Source: Cryptomeria japonica
Lineage: Eukaryota > Streptophyta > Pinopsida > Cupressales > Cupressaceae
NCBI RefSeq assembly: GCF_030272615.1
Contig: NC_081405.1
Location: 477,179,508-477,243,507 of the forward strand
Direction of reading: 5' to 3'
Length of the DNA: 64,000 nt
Numbering within the stretch: position 1 is the first letter of the stretch; the number at the start of each line of letters is the position of its first letter. The notes under the pieces are model-generated. The model was not told where the DNA came from and ran no database searches. It saw nothing but the letters and a program-made list of their open reading frames with translations. Positions 10,213 to 21,897 of the stretch are shown one piece after another. Both the position numbers and the translations under genes were made by a program.

Positions 10213-10310
10213 GAAAATACCAAAAACATTTAGAAAAATGTCCTAAAGAAAATACCAAAAACATTCAGAAAAATGTCCTAAAGAAAATACAAAAACATTC
10301 AAAAAAGTAA
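10213..10310 (+). repeat. 35-bp tandem repeat after T1 integrase
   Basis: Unit 1 is 10213-10247, unit 2 is 10248-10282 and a partial, changed unit 3 runs to about 10310. Each starts GAAAATACCAAAAACATT. Units 1 and 2 differ at one base. A related A-rich motif recurs loosely at 10640-10760. Confidence 0.85.
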
Positions 10311-11385
10311 AGAAAAATCATGCATCCAAACGGTGAACAACCACTCCGGTGGCACCTTGGGTAAGTACGATGGTGAAAACTTGGCAAACAGGCGCCACTC
10401 TTAAAGGCTATGGCTCCATTGTCTTTCAGACTTGTTGCGATCGCATCTACTTCATACATACATCCATCCATCCAAAACCATGGCTTGTTATTCCTCTACA
10501 ATTATGATAAATACTTCATGCGTCTAAGTATCCCGCTTTTTCATAGTCATGTCTAAAACTGGGGGCAATGCCCTTAACCTATGGATGGAAGTGGATTCTA
10601 CATTATCTTATGATTCATTAAGTTCTTCATTCAAACAATCATCAAAAAATCCAAAAACATTCAAAAATATCTTGCAAAAATACCAAAGACATTCAAAACA
10701 ATTCAAAATCCAAAAACATTGACAAAGCCATTGAAAAATCACACAAAAACATGGCAACACCTTGTACATACCCATCCATGTAGATACCAAAACAAACATT
10801 GACAAACTACTCACACAATGACCATTTACCAATCAACCACACAATCAACATCAACAATCAAACTGTCTTCAACAAGGATGCATCCTTCCTTACCAAAACA
10901 AAGACAAAAGTGACATTTTCTTTGACAACAAAATTATGTTAAGCTATCAAATACTTGGTTGATTTGTGAGTACAATCATTCGTTTATCTGTATCAGGATC
11001 TTGCAGCATTGTTTTGTATCGTTTGCGCATTATTTCCGATGAAGTTCTAGGGCATGTACTAATGGTGTCTACGTGGGAAGTTCACTAAGCTATGTGATCA
11101 TAGGCAAAAACACAGTCATAGATCACTACGGCTTGCTGACTACAGCGTATACCTAGACCATATGAGCATGAACCATTACCAAGGATCCATATTCTTTATT
11201 CTTTATGTATATACTGTTTGTTTGCAGGTACAATGCTCTTTCTTTGGTTCCTCCTCATCCAAACTGGATAAAGGTTTTATCTCTTATTACGGTATGCACT
11301 TGTCTCAGGATATGATCAGCCTAAGATCAAGGAGGACGATCCAAGTCATGCATGAAAGGAGATAATCCTTGCCTGTTCCGCAAGC

Positions 11386-11500
11386 AATACTCAGGTCAAC
11401 TTGATCCATTATATCAAGTTGCTTGTATTAACTTGCTATATCAAATCCATGTAAGAAATACTCTGGTCATCTTGAATCATTATGTCAAGATGCTTGTATT
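11386..11500 (+). other. Duplicated 44-bp hairpin with a compensatory base pair
   Basis: Units at 11386-11429 and 11457-11500 both read AATACTC-GGTCA...GCTTGTATT. Unit 1 has arms CAACTTGA / TCAAGTTG and unit 2 has CATCTTGA / TCAAGATG around 9-base loops. The third arm base changes A to T and its partner changes T to A, so pairing is kept. Confidence 0.7.
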
Positions 11501-12094
11501 TTCTTACAAAATTTTAAAGCTCAATGATGAAAAATAGAGCACTATGGATCGTCATCTCATCTCATCTGTATATATTGCATTTCGTTGCATTCCACCCATC
11601 CATACATTCATAATAGCTGCATATCATGCATACATAGTCATAATAGTGCATACTCTATTTTCCTCTTCTTCCATAGGAATGAGTCATAGGTTCTCCATTT
11701 CTTCTATCTAACATCGAACCCCCCCCCTCACCCTCCCCATCTTAATAATCAGCAGCACATACCCTACATCGTGTCCCAATCAACCTAATTAAGCCACGTT
11801 CATCACCATCCATCTCTAAATAGGAGGGATTGTGTTTCCTATCCTAAGTCATCCAATAAGTCAAGAAAGTTACTCTATCTGCACAGATACATCGACTCAC
11901 ACACACCTAGACTATCAACAGATACTCTGATCACGTATCTTCAGGTCTCAATAGGTAATCGATTATGGTAATCCTAGACTACATCAGGCATTTATCATAA
12001 TGACCTAGTCTCAACGGGGCTGCCATGATTCCCCACAACCATCCATCACACGCACATACTATCAATTGATCAACCAATCAAACATAATCCAACG

Positions 12095-12319
12095 GACAAT
12101 TACATCAATTGTCTACGTCTCAACGAGTATTTTGCTTCATATACCTTGACTTCATCGAGCAATTACATCAATTGTCTAAGTCACATCAGGTCACTTTGAT
12201 TCACTTACTCAGACTTTATCATGTCCAAGTGACCAACTGACATCAACTGTCACGCTTTGACTTGACCGGGGCAATTAAACCGATTGCACCAGATTGTCCA
12301 AACAATTTTGATCAATTGT
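12095..12319 (+). other. Chain of short hairpins in the T1 3' UTR
   Basis: Perfect short stems occur one after another: GACAATT/AATTGTC (12095-12113), CAATT/AATTG (12160-12174), GGTCACTT/AAGTGACC (12189-12234), GCAAT/ATTGC (12271-12287) and ACAATT/AATTGT (12302-12319). The loops differ. It may be a structured RNA region or a decayed repeat. Confidence 0.5.
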
Positions 12320-12620
12320 ATAGCATCAATCCAAACCCCACACTACATCTACTATGTATCTCTTGCATGACCTCAGGGTACTCGTTGGCTTGTTGTTTCT
12401 TCATATTCACTCCATTTTCTCCCATTCTTTCATCATTAGTTCTAATTTCTTCTATTCTACCTCCCCTCTGCTTTTCATTCTTTTTCGAGAGATCGCCCGA
12501 TTTTTCGAAAAAATTCGGCCCATCCCTCGAGAGGGCATACCACCCATTAAATTTACATTTTATGGGGCATTTCTTCACACCTATTTTTCTTTCTTTGAAA
12601 CGACGCGATAAACTGCACCG

Positions 12621-12637
12621 TCTCAAAGAGGGGCAAA
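12621..12637 (+). other. Polypurine tract of T1
   Basis: TCTCAAAGAGGGGCAAA ends directly against the 3' LTR start (TGTAGTC at 12638). This is the expected site and composition of the plus-strand DNA primer. Confidence 0.8.
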
Positions 12638-14581
12638 TGTAGTCACATAAATCTGTCCACTTAATTAAATGAATACTTAGTATTTATTTGATTATTTAAC
12701 CATCAATTAATAATTAATTAAATTAATATTTAATTAATTCATCTTAACCCTCTTCTCCTATTAATTAAATAAATTATTCAATTTATTTGATTTAATTCAC
12801 TTAACCAAATTCATACCATTAATTAAATAAATAAATTATATTTGTTTAATTAAATCTTCTCTCACATTTAAATAAATTAATATTTATTTAAATCCCCCAA
12901 AATCCCACCTCTCACATTTAAATAAATTAATATTTATTTAAATCCCCCAAAATCCCACCTCTCACATTTAAATAAATAAATCATTTATTTAAATCACCTT
13001 TATCCTCCACCCACTTGTATTTTCCTACAAAGCAAGTTGCACAATTATTTTAAATAAATAATTTATTTAAATCACCTTTATCCTCCACCCACTTGTATTT
13101 TCCTACAAAAGCAAGTTGCACAACTATTTTAAATAAATTATTTATTTAAAATCCTATTTATCCTCACCCACTTGAAACCTTTAATGGTTTCCCTTAAAGT
13201 ATTCAAACTTGATGGCTTTAAAGTCTTCAAACTTGATGGCTTCCTTCTATAGTCTTCTTAAGACTTTAATGGTTTTCCTTAAAGTCTTCAAGCCTTTAAT
13301 GGTTCCCCTCAATGTCTTCAAGCATTTTAATGCTTTATCTTCCTTTTTCTCATTTAAATAAATTAATATTTATTTGAATATTTATCCAAATACAACTTGC
13401 ACACATTTATTGAAATAAATGAATTTTTATTTTAATAAAATCCTATTTTCCCTCACCCACCAAATCCACTTGCAAAATCTAATCCCCTTCTAGATTCTTC
13501 TAACCCCTTCCTAATTAACTTAATCCATCCCCTAATTATTGTCACATTCCTAAGCAAAATGGAGTCACTTCTCGAAGCCTAAAAGTCTTTGATAACCATT
13601 AAAGGCTTTCAACCTTCAACCACTAAATGTCTCAAAGTCTTGGATAACCTTTGAAAGCTTCCAACCTTCAACCACTAAATGGCTCAAAGTCTTTGATAAC
13701 CATTGAAGGCTTTCAACCTTCAACCACTTAATCCCCAAAGTCTCCAATAACCATTAATGGTTACCTCAAACCCTCCCACATGGTTAAAACATTTGTTTTG
13801 ACTCAACCTCTACCCAACCCAAGGGTCTCATCAAGCCTTTAATGCTTTGACCATGATTATCTCTTAATCATTTGCACAAAGGTTTATCCTTGCATTAACT
13901 CCTAATCCAGTGGGTAATCCTAATTTAGGCTTGACCCTTACCTTCTAGATAACCATGAGGTCTCCTCAGGCATTTAATGCCTCCAACCTCTTCTCTCAAC
14001 CCAATCTTATGTTGACACTTGTCACCATTTCATTGGTGCAAATTGTGCACATGGATCCCCAACTTTCAAGCTTGACCCTTGATTAAACCTTTCAATCCTG
14101 GCCATCCATTGCTCCATTTTTCCTATAAATAGAGCCCATTCCTTCATAATCCAGATCCTGAAAACTTGTATGCATTTAGGCTATAGACATTTTTAGAGAG
14201 CATTTAGCATAGCATAACTAAAATCTTGTCTTTTTGGTAAAATCAATCATTTTAGCATCAATAGAATAGTATTTAGCTTTTCATTTCATATTTGAAGCTT
14301 AATATTAAATCTCAATCCTCCATAAGCATCCATAGTGCAAAAAGCTGCTGAGAGCTACACTCATTTGGGACTTGGAGAGGAGAGGAACAAGGGAGGAGCA
14401 ACTATGAGAATCTTGATTAGCTATTTCATTCTATGTTTATATGCTTTCTATTTCATGCTTAATATCTCTCTTGATATGCCTGTTTAGGATAATCTTTTGT
14501 TGCTAACACTAACGTTTGTTTCTTGTGCTCTTGTGTGTGTTGCTATCAAATAGATTTTCTAATCCTTTTTGCAGAGCATCA
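12638..14581 (+). repeat. 3' LTR of T1 (1944 bp)
   Basis: Matches 3552-5496 base for base except about six substitutions (for example near 13263, 13313, 14341 and 14409) and one deleted A. It ends GCAGAGCATCA and is followed by the target duplication CAATG. TATA box at 14124-14132. Confidence 0.92.
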
Positions 14582-15720
14582 CAATGTACTACTTCAATAT
14601 AGCATTTTCAATGCTGGATTCAATACCGGTTTAAGCTCTACACATGAGGACCAAATACCTTCATGACCTTTAACAACCTTCCTTCAACCTTTAGATGATA
14701 TCTATGTGATTCATACAAGGATCTTATTTTCATTCTTCACAATGACCTTTAATATACGCACATACTCACACACACTTCTTCCAAATAAGATCTTATAATT
14801 ATTTATACAAAACCTAAGACCTCATCATTAGGTCATCTCTCAAAAGATATTACATTTAAATCAATTAAAAACTAAGCCTCGGTGCAATATAATATGTCGG
14901 CCTCAATACATTTACACATTATCCAATCAATAAATCATTTCCAAATCATGTCATGTTGATCTGGAACATGATATCATATGTCGATTCATAACCTGGACCT
15001 ATCTATTGGTTAAGGGAAATATGTGAACCTGATCAGACCAATATGCAAAACACCAAATACAAACATCCAATCCATGTCTTCGACATAGCCAAATGATCTT
15101 CAAATGATAACAAGTCATCTTCAACTTCCTAAGCTGTTGGTGAAACATATACCAATAAGTGTGCATAAGCCAATATCCATGTCGGGACCATAATGTGTCG
15201 GTTCATCAATAAACCAATATAACCAGAGTGCCAAATCAAGAATGTAGACCTCTAGATAGATAAATGTTGACATCAATGACAAAACCAGTGCAATACATGA
15301 TGAAGTCAGCCATAATACCAACAAACACACCATCCAATGCAAAGTCACCAAATGCTTAGGACACGATCAAGAAACACTTTTAGCATGAAAGAAACTGATT
15401 CCTTAAGCCAGACCTAAAATCCACTGACCAAGTCACCAAAATAGCATATTGATAAAGCTAACTGGTCTAGCAGAGGCAAGCTAGTATAGGCAAATACCAA
15501 AGCAGTAAGAACCAAAGCACCAAATCATGAACCAACAGAATATAGAAAGCATGTAACCATCCAGAATAAGCATCCAAGACTTATTCTAGAGATCTGATCA
15601 TACCGAATTAGAATCTTAGCCAAAACCAAGAATATCACTAGGACTAACTGAGATAGATCCAATTGGGATACAGTGTTGACATCAATGACAACACTTAACC
15701 AATCCATCATATTTCCAACA
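14582..15720 (-). repeat. Copia A 3' LTR, right segment (mosaic)
   Basis: It resumes copia LTR sequence after T1. Up to about 15300 it follows the copia B LTR pattern (AATAAGATCTTA, ATTACA runs, TGATCTGGAACATGAT, AACCTGGACCTAT). From about 15310 to 15720 it instead matches copia A's own 5' LTR at 21055-21469, including CCAAGAATATCAC and the end ATATTTCCAACA. No ORF of note; frames at 15121-15351 and 15525-15749 are chance. Confidence 0.7.
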
Positions 15721-15735
15721 ATCTCCCCCTTTGGA
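15721..15735 (-). other. Polypurine tract of copia A
   Basis: On the minus strand it reads TCCAAAGGGGGAGAT, directly before the LTR. The same tract occurs in copia B (56185-56199) and, changed, in the plus-strand copy at 31204. Confidence 0.8.
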
Positions 15736-16018
15736 ATTGATGGCAACACTCAATGTGAAAAACATCCAACTACCAAGGAATGCCAACAATCTCCAAAAGA
15801 GAAAAGACTGATCTGAAATAAACACCATCAAAACATCTGACAATTTTTTCCATGAATACCTTTTCCCCCTTTGACGTCAATGACAAAGTATGGATACTAA
15901 ACCAAGAGTACTGAACCAAATAGCTGACTACTCCCCCTAGGTAGTAGCACCATCTTCATCAACCTGGATCAGAAAAGTATGTCTGATAAGCTCACCAGAT
16001 TGATGCATCTCTGCATCT
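15736..16018 (-). other. Copia A short 3' untranslated stretch
   Basis: Between the end of RNase H and the polypurine tract I see no ORF. A second purine-rich minus-strand site, TCAAAGGGGGAAAAG, lies near 15861-15875. Confidence 0.5.
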
Positions 16019-17760
16019 CTAAGTTTCTTCCAGAGGGTCGGTAACCCCCAACCGATCTCTAAGATATTCAAAAGTGTATTTAGGTAATGGTTTCATTAGA
16101 ATATCTACAATTTGTTCCTTAGTAGGAACATAAACCAATCTGACTTCCTTTGCTTCAACCTTTTCCTTCAAGAAATTATACCTTATAGAAATGTGTTTTG
16201 ATTTGGAATTAAATACCAGATTCTTTGACATATCAAATAGTCTCATCATAAATTACCCTTATATCCTTTAACATTTTTTTCATCCATAAAATTTAAGTAC
16301 ATTTGGTAGCAGATGCAACATATTCTCCTTAACAATTTGAGTACTTGTGGTAGTAGTATACAATGAAGTGGATGATTGTTTCTTACTAAGCCATGAAACC
16401 AACTTCCTCCCAATAAAAAATGCACCACCAATAGTGCTCTTCCAGTCATCCACATCTCCTGCCCAATCAGAATCTATATATGTACATAATGTGAAGTCGT
16501 CATTTTTTGGATACCATAACCTAAAGTTTGTTGTACTTGCCAAATATCTTAATATCCTCTTGACAACAATATCATGTGTTTCTCTAGGATCTGCTTGAAA
16601 TCTAGAAGCAATATAAATAGCATTCATTATATCAAGTCTTGTTTGAGTTAGGTACAACAAACTACCAATCATTGATTTGTATCTACTTGGATTCACTTTA
16701 GGTGATTCATCATCCTTTGACAATTTGCAACTGGTTATCATAGGAGTACCGACAAGTTTAGAATTCTGAAGTCCAAATTTCTTAAGTAACTCCTTCACAT
16801 ACTTAGTTTGACAAATGAAAATACCTTTATTGGTCTGATTAATCTGTAAACCTAAGAAAAATTTCATCTCACCAATCATAGACATTTCAAATTCATTCTT
16901 CATATCATTAGCAAATTTCATGCATAGACCTTCTTCTCCTCCAAAAATGATATCATCCACAAAGACTTCAATAATCAATATGTCATCATGTTTAATTTTG
17001 TAATATAAACTGATATCAACATTACCTTTACTAAAACCAAGCTTTGAAATATACTTATCCAATCTAGCATACCATGCTCTAGAGGCCTATTTTATTCCAT
17101 ATAAATCTTTGTTCAATTTGCAGACCATGTCCTTATCTTTTGATAAATAAAATCCATCAGGTTGTTCAATGTAAACTTCCTCTTCAATATCTCCATTCAG
17201 AAATGCACATTTAATATCCATGTGATATACTATGTAGTTCCTGTGTGCAACATAAGCAAGAAAAAGTCTTACTACTTCAATTCTAGCAACCAAGGCATAA
17301 GTTTCTCCATAATCAGTTCCTTCTTCCTATGAATAACCTTTGCTAAACAATCTAGCCTTGTTCCTTAAAACTTGACCTTCCTTATTCAATTTGTTCTCGA
17401 AAACCCATTTAGTTCCAATAATGTTCTTGTCTTTAGGTCTAGGTACTAGTTCCCATGTCTTATTCTTTTCAATCTCATCTAATTCCTCTTCCATTGCTTT
17501 TATCCAATTTTCATCCTTACTTTCTTCAATAAATGATACTGGTTCAATTTGAGAAATTAAACATACCTCTTCAATAACTAACCTTCTACTAGTCATCAAA
17601 CCTTTCCTTTTATCTCCAATAATTTGATCTTTAGAATGATTTAGTTTTACATACCTGGGAGTCTTTGAGTTTCCTTGATTTGCTGACTCATTCTGTTGTC
17701 TATGTGTCACTAGTTCACTGTTCTGAACTGATTCTTGCATTACCAGTCTAGGTCTAATAA
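16019..17760 (-). pseudogene. Copia A reverse transcriptase and RNase H, broken
   Basis: Reading leftward: WIKAMEEELDEIEKNKTWELV, GTKWVFENK, DIKCAFLNGDIEEEVYIEQP, LNKDLYGIK, the catalytic block VFVDDIIFGG (FVDD at 16952-16963), LGLQINQTNKGIF, then RNase H blocks DSDWAGDVDDWKSTIGGAFF and TSTQIVKENML. The tail HISIRYNFLKEKVEAKEV and TKEQIVDILMKPLP ends at 16019. These are standard Ty1/copia pol motifs. Frames change near 17075, 16270 and 17300 and several stops are present, so it is dead. The RNase H block that normally reads ST.EAEY is changed to TSTQIV. Confidence 0.9.
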
Positions 17761-18660
17761 ATTCATCTTCTTATCCATAATCAAATGATTTGATCTGATT
17801 ATTTCCATACTCATCCACCTTGACATTTATACTTTCCATTATCATATTCAATCTTTTGTTATAACATTTATATGCTTTTCTCTTAGTAGAATAACCCTAA
17901 AATATTCCTTCATCACTTCTAGGATCAAACTTTCCTAATACATCATCTCTTCCAATGCAACATTTGCTTCCAAAATTCTGAAATATCTAACAGTACGAGT
18001 ATGACTAGACCATAGTTCATAAGGAGTCTTACCGGTATCACCTTTTATGTGTACTCTATTGAAAGTATATACCATTGTATTGGTAGCTTCCCTCCAATAG
18101 ATATCAGGTAATTTAGCTTATGTAATCATTGCCCTTGCTGCATCCAAATTGTTTTGTTCTTTCTTTCCACTAATCCATTTTGTTGTGGAGTCCTAGGTGT
18201 AGAAAGTTGTCTCCTAATACCATTCCTTTCACAAAAGTTGTTGAACTCACCATATCTAAACTCACCGCCATGATCTGATCTTAACCACTTTATCTTTAGC
18301 CTTGTCTCAGTCTCAATCATAGCTTTCAAGATTCTAGAACAATCAAGCTTGAAATTTCTCTTTCAAAAATGCTACCCACATCATTCTAGAATAGTCATCA
18401 ATAAGTAACATAAAATATCTATTACCTTGAAAGCTTTTAGTCCTAGCCAGTCCACAAAAATCAATAATTTCATTAAATTTATCATTTATACTTCTGAAAG
18501 AAGTTCTAACTTGCTTACCCATTTGACATTCTCTACATATCAGATTATGAGGTTTAAAAATCTTGGGAAAATCTCTAACAACCGATATTGAATTGATCTT
18601 TACTATGCAATCAAAATTTACATGACACATCCTCTTATTCCATAACCAACTTTTGTCAAT
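17761..18660 (-). pseudogene. Copia A integrase, broken
   Basis: Pre-integrase zinc region MCHVNFDCIVKI ... CRECQMGKQ is followed by CGLARTKS and LLIDDYSRMMWVAF (first core Asp region), KIKWLRSDHGGEF (second Asp) and STPRTPQQNGLVERKNKT (Glu). C-terminal integrase blocks, with stops and a shift, continue toward 17761. Ty1/copia places integrase before RT, as here. Frames break near 18335 and 18120. Confidence 0.85.
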
Positions 18661-19030
18661 CTAAACAATCAAGCAAGCCTTCTCACTAGAGTTCAAATGA
18701 AATATATTACCTTTGGTCTGAGTTCCAGAAGCAATCTCCAATCCAGATTTATTGATGATCTTACATTTTCCATCGTTGAATTGCAAATAAAATCCTCTAT
18801 CCACCATCTGACCTACTATTAGAAGATTATCCTTTAAGCCTTCAACATAATAAATATTATTAGTATTAGTCTTACCATCTAATGATATTGTTCTTTTGCC
18901 TTTGATCCTACACGCCTTGTTGTCTCCAAATCTGACCAATCCACCATCAAATTCTTGCAATGATAAAAAAAATATTTTGTCACCAGTCACATGATGCGAG
19001 AAACCACTATCTATAACCCATTAATCCTTC
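18661..19030 (-). pseudogene. Copia A protease, broken
   Basis: On the minus strand the aspartic protease block IDSGFSHHVTGD starts near 19012 and keeps the catalytic DSG. It continues with GGLVRFGDNKACRIKGK, NNIYYVEGLKDNLLIVGQ and KCKIINKSGLEIA, the usual copia protease-to-integrase linker. A stop lies just before the conserved Trp. Confidence 0.8.
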
Positions 19031-19149
19031 TCTTCAATTTTTGTAGCTAAAGCCTTTTCTTCAGTATGTGTGGTTTCAATGACAGATTCTAGAGAATCAT
19101 CCTTAATAGCAATAAAGACCCAATCTTTGCTGGATGAGGCACCATTACC

Positions 19150-20196
19150 AGATCAACTCAAAGGTTCATCATCATCATCAGTAATACAAAAATCATCATC
19201 AGTAGCATAATAACATGATTTATCCTTATTTATTTTGAATCTAGGTCTACTCTGATATTCAGGGTTAGGCTTATAATTCCTCACAAATCTTTCATGATTC
19301 CTAGTAGCTCTTTCAGGATGTCTAGATACAAAATGACCAATCTTATTGCATGAAAAACATTGAAAAGGGACTTTTCCTTCATACTTACTTCCATTTGGTC
19401 CTTTAGGAATTCTTTTTTCAATCAGGGCTTCCATCTCTTCAAGTTCTCTTTCTTCTTTATCAATTTCCTCCATATCCTTAGCATACATCTCTTTCCAATC
19501 TATCTTCTGCTTACCAGAGGTAGATGCTTTAAATGCAGTCTTAGTTTTAGCAGCACTCTGATCTCCAATTTCTTCAAGTTTAAAAGCAGACAGTTTCCCA
19601 AGTAACGTATCTCTGGTAACAAGGGTACTTGACATTGTCCAGAGTTCACTGATAGCAGTAGCCTTCATCTTGTAATGTGGAGGTATAACTGCTAGAACTT
19701 TTGACATTATCTTATCCTCACTAACTAATCCACCACAACATTTGATATCCATGACAATCTCATTGACTCTATCCATGAAAGAACTTATCTTCTCATCTTC
19801 TTCCATCTTTAAAGTTTCATATCTTACTCAGAAACCTTCAAGTTTAGAAATCTTCATAGCCTGGTCACTTTCATAAAGAGTTTCAAGCTTTGTCTAGATC
19901 AACATAGCATTCTCTAACTCTATGACATTCAATAACTTTTCATCAGATAGGGCTCTTAACAATGCTTCTTTTTTTCTCACATCATTTTCATCTCTCTTCT
20001 GTTCATCAATAGGTGTCGGTGCTCCAGAATTAGGATCATGAGGTATATACCATTTCTCCACTATCTCCCAAACTTGAGCTCCAAGACATCTAAGATGAAT
20101 CTTCATTCGCTCCTTCCATATTTTGTAATTTGTATCATCAAATTTGGGACTCTCCTTCTAGTAAGGATTGAGTGTGGAACTTGATGCAGTTGCCAT
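19150..20196 (-). pseudogene. Copia A gag, broken
   Basis: The ATG at 20196-20194 begins MATASSSTLNP, then a stop, then the copia gag block PKFDDTNYKIWKERMKIHL. Downstream are VRYETLKMEEDEKISSFMDR and MSKVLAVIPPHYKMKATAI, then a Glu/Lys coiled-coil-like part. A zinc knuckle CFSCNKIGHFVSRHPER lies near 19312-19362, with the last Cys replaced by His. It ends in an acidic tail at 19153. Gag would form the particle and bind RNA. Stops lie near 20160, 19893 and 19830. The PBS is 42 bases upstream of the start. Confidence 0.85.
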
Positions 20197-20237
20197 CAGA
20201 TCTCCTCAAGTGGTTAAGCTTCTGCATAGAGGACCTT

Positions 20238-20249
20238 GCTCTGATACCA
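20238..20249 (-). other. Primer-binding site of copia A (initiator tRNA-Met)
   Basis: Minus strand TGGTATCAGAGC, the complement of the plant initiator methionine tRNA 3' end used by most copia elements. It is two bases inside the LTR. Confidence 0.92.
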
Positions 20250-20251
20250 AT

Positions 20252-21469
20252 TCTTGGAATGCATTGATACCGACAATAAATTGAGAGGGGGGGTGAATCA
20301 GTTTACTCACAAGTACAACAATTAATTCAACTATAAACCTTATACTTGAGCACAACACAATGAAAGATATATCATGAAAGCACAACACACAACACCAATA
20401 TTTTGACATGGAAAACTCAGAAAGGAAAAAACCACGGTGGGAAACCCTACCCATAATCAAATGAATACTCTATACTAGTATTATGAATAATTACAATGGG
20501 GTCTACATATATAGAAAGGACAACAACCTAGAGTGCATTTCTCATCACAAAGGGAAGTCTCACTGACTTACATAAACATCAGATTACAATCTGGAAATAA
20601 ATGAACTGTGAAAGTAGCATCTACTAATGCCTGATATAGTTCTGCTTAAGAATTGATGTCTACTCTACAATACAAAACCTTTCCAACCTTCGCTAGAATT
20701 AGATGACTCTATTTGCACATAATCCTTTCTTTGATAATGTAGACATAACGACCCATAACCATCAATCCCTATATTACATGATTAAGTCACGTATAAATAT
20801 AGATAATCAACCTTATTGACAAGGTCGACTAAACCCTAAACCCATAAACCCATAATTACAAAAATACATCACATGATACCACCAGACCAATATTATTATT
20901 TACATTACATAGAATAGACCTAAATCAAATAATCAAACACTTATAACCACCGAAAATCCCGCTAAGACCAAAATTCAACATGCTTCACCAACCGGTAGAA
21001 ACCCTTAGTGAAGTAATAGAAAGTTTAATCGGATCCAAATAGGACCATCATAATAACACACCATCCAAAGAAAAGTCACCAAATGCTCCAGACATGATTA
21101 AGAAACACCTTCAGCATGAAAGAAACTGATTCCATAAGCCGGACCCAAAATCCACTTACCAAGTCACCAAAATAGCATACTGGTAAAGATAACTGAGATA
21201 GCAAAGGCAAGCCGGTAAAGGCAAATACTAAAAGCAATAATAGCCAAAACACCAAATCATGAACCATCAAAACATAGAAATCATGTAACCATCCATAATA
21301 AGCATCCAAGACCGATTCCATAGATCTAATCATACTGAATAAGAATCATAGCTAAAGCCAAGAATATCACCAAGACTAACTAGGATAGATCTAATCGGGA
21401 TAGTCTTGAATTAGGATACAGTGTGTACATAAATAAAAATACTTAACCAAATCCAACATATTTCCAACA
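20252..21469 (-). repeat. 5' LTR of copia A (about 1218 bp)
   Basis: On the plus strand it starts TCTTGGAATGC (the expected TG has become TC) and ends ATATTTCCAACA. It carries the conserved copia block GGAAAAAACCACGGTGGG near 20423-20440. Only the last ~415 bp match the element's 3' LTR; the inner 800 bp do not, apart from short blocks. The following bases TGAGT would be the target duplication, but the other side is outside the window. Confidence 0.8.
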
Positions 21470-21897
21470 TGAGTTGCATCTGGAATTGGCAGCAGGCATC
21501 TTGTCTGGAGTAATGGCGGAAAGATCCAATAGCTAGAGTGAGATCAGGTACAAAATTGAGCGTCGACTAAGAAAAATGGGAACCTTCACCATCGGGTCGA
21601 CAACAACCCCTGACAGAGTATTCAAAACTCCAATGGCCAACAAAAAAAAATGAATTTTAGTTATTGATCAAGAGTTCTCATGAGAAGATGGACATGCGAG
21701 ATATCGCCATGTAAGCATGCTTGAAATCCCAATCTGAGATTAAAACATGACCATCAGATTGAGCCTTTATGAAGATACGATGGTTGTAGATGTCTGATGT
21801 GGAACCCTGGGTCTACACTTCCTTTGTTGTGTTTGACCATTGATCAATCCTACATTCATATCTCGCATAATCACTGTGAGTTTATGTTTACCTCGTC
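21470..21897. other. Non-coding stretch
   Basis: Nothing convincing here. A minus-strand frame of 85 residues (21767-22024) is Lys/Arg-rich but overlaps the GGATAAG array and lacks a recognisable family. Confidence 0.5.

Larger units (their letters stand above)
10180..12637 (+). other. T1 long 3' untranslated region
   Basis: About 2.5 kb without coding signal lies between integrase and the 3' LTR. It holds 35-bp tandem repeats at 10213-10310, a degenerate ACATTCAAAA-rich patch at 10630-10770, a duplicated covarying hairpin at 11386-11500 and a chain of short hairpins at 12095-12319. The short ORFs here (11162-11365, 12262-12642 and the opposite 12312-12626) have no family match I recognise and are likely chance. 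Long, variable, repeat-bearing 3' UTRs are known in the Tat lineage. Confidence 0.7.
3552..14581 (+). mobile_element. Tat-lineage Ty3/gypsy element T1, complete, gag-less
   Basis: Two near-identical LTRs (3552-5496 and 12638-14581) flank an internal region with G-patch, RT, RNase H, archaeal-type RNase H and integrase in that order. The second RNase H between RNase H and integrase is the mark of the Tat lineage. A perfect 5-bp target duplication CAATG lies at 3547-3551 and 14582-14586. Gag and protease are absent. The LTRs differ by about 6 substitutions and one 1-bp indel, so the insertion is recent, while pol carries ten in-frame stops. I infer a non-autonomous copy moved in trans. It sits inside copia A's 3' LTR. 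Confidence 0.9.

Noticed and set aside
12262-12642. Overlapping ORFs of 126 and 104 residues on opposite strands
   Set aside because: They lie in the hairpin-rich T1 3' UTR, run into the polypurine tract and have no family match.
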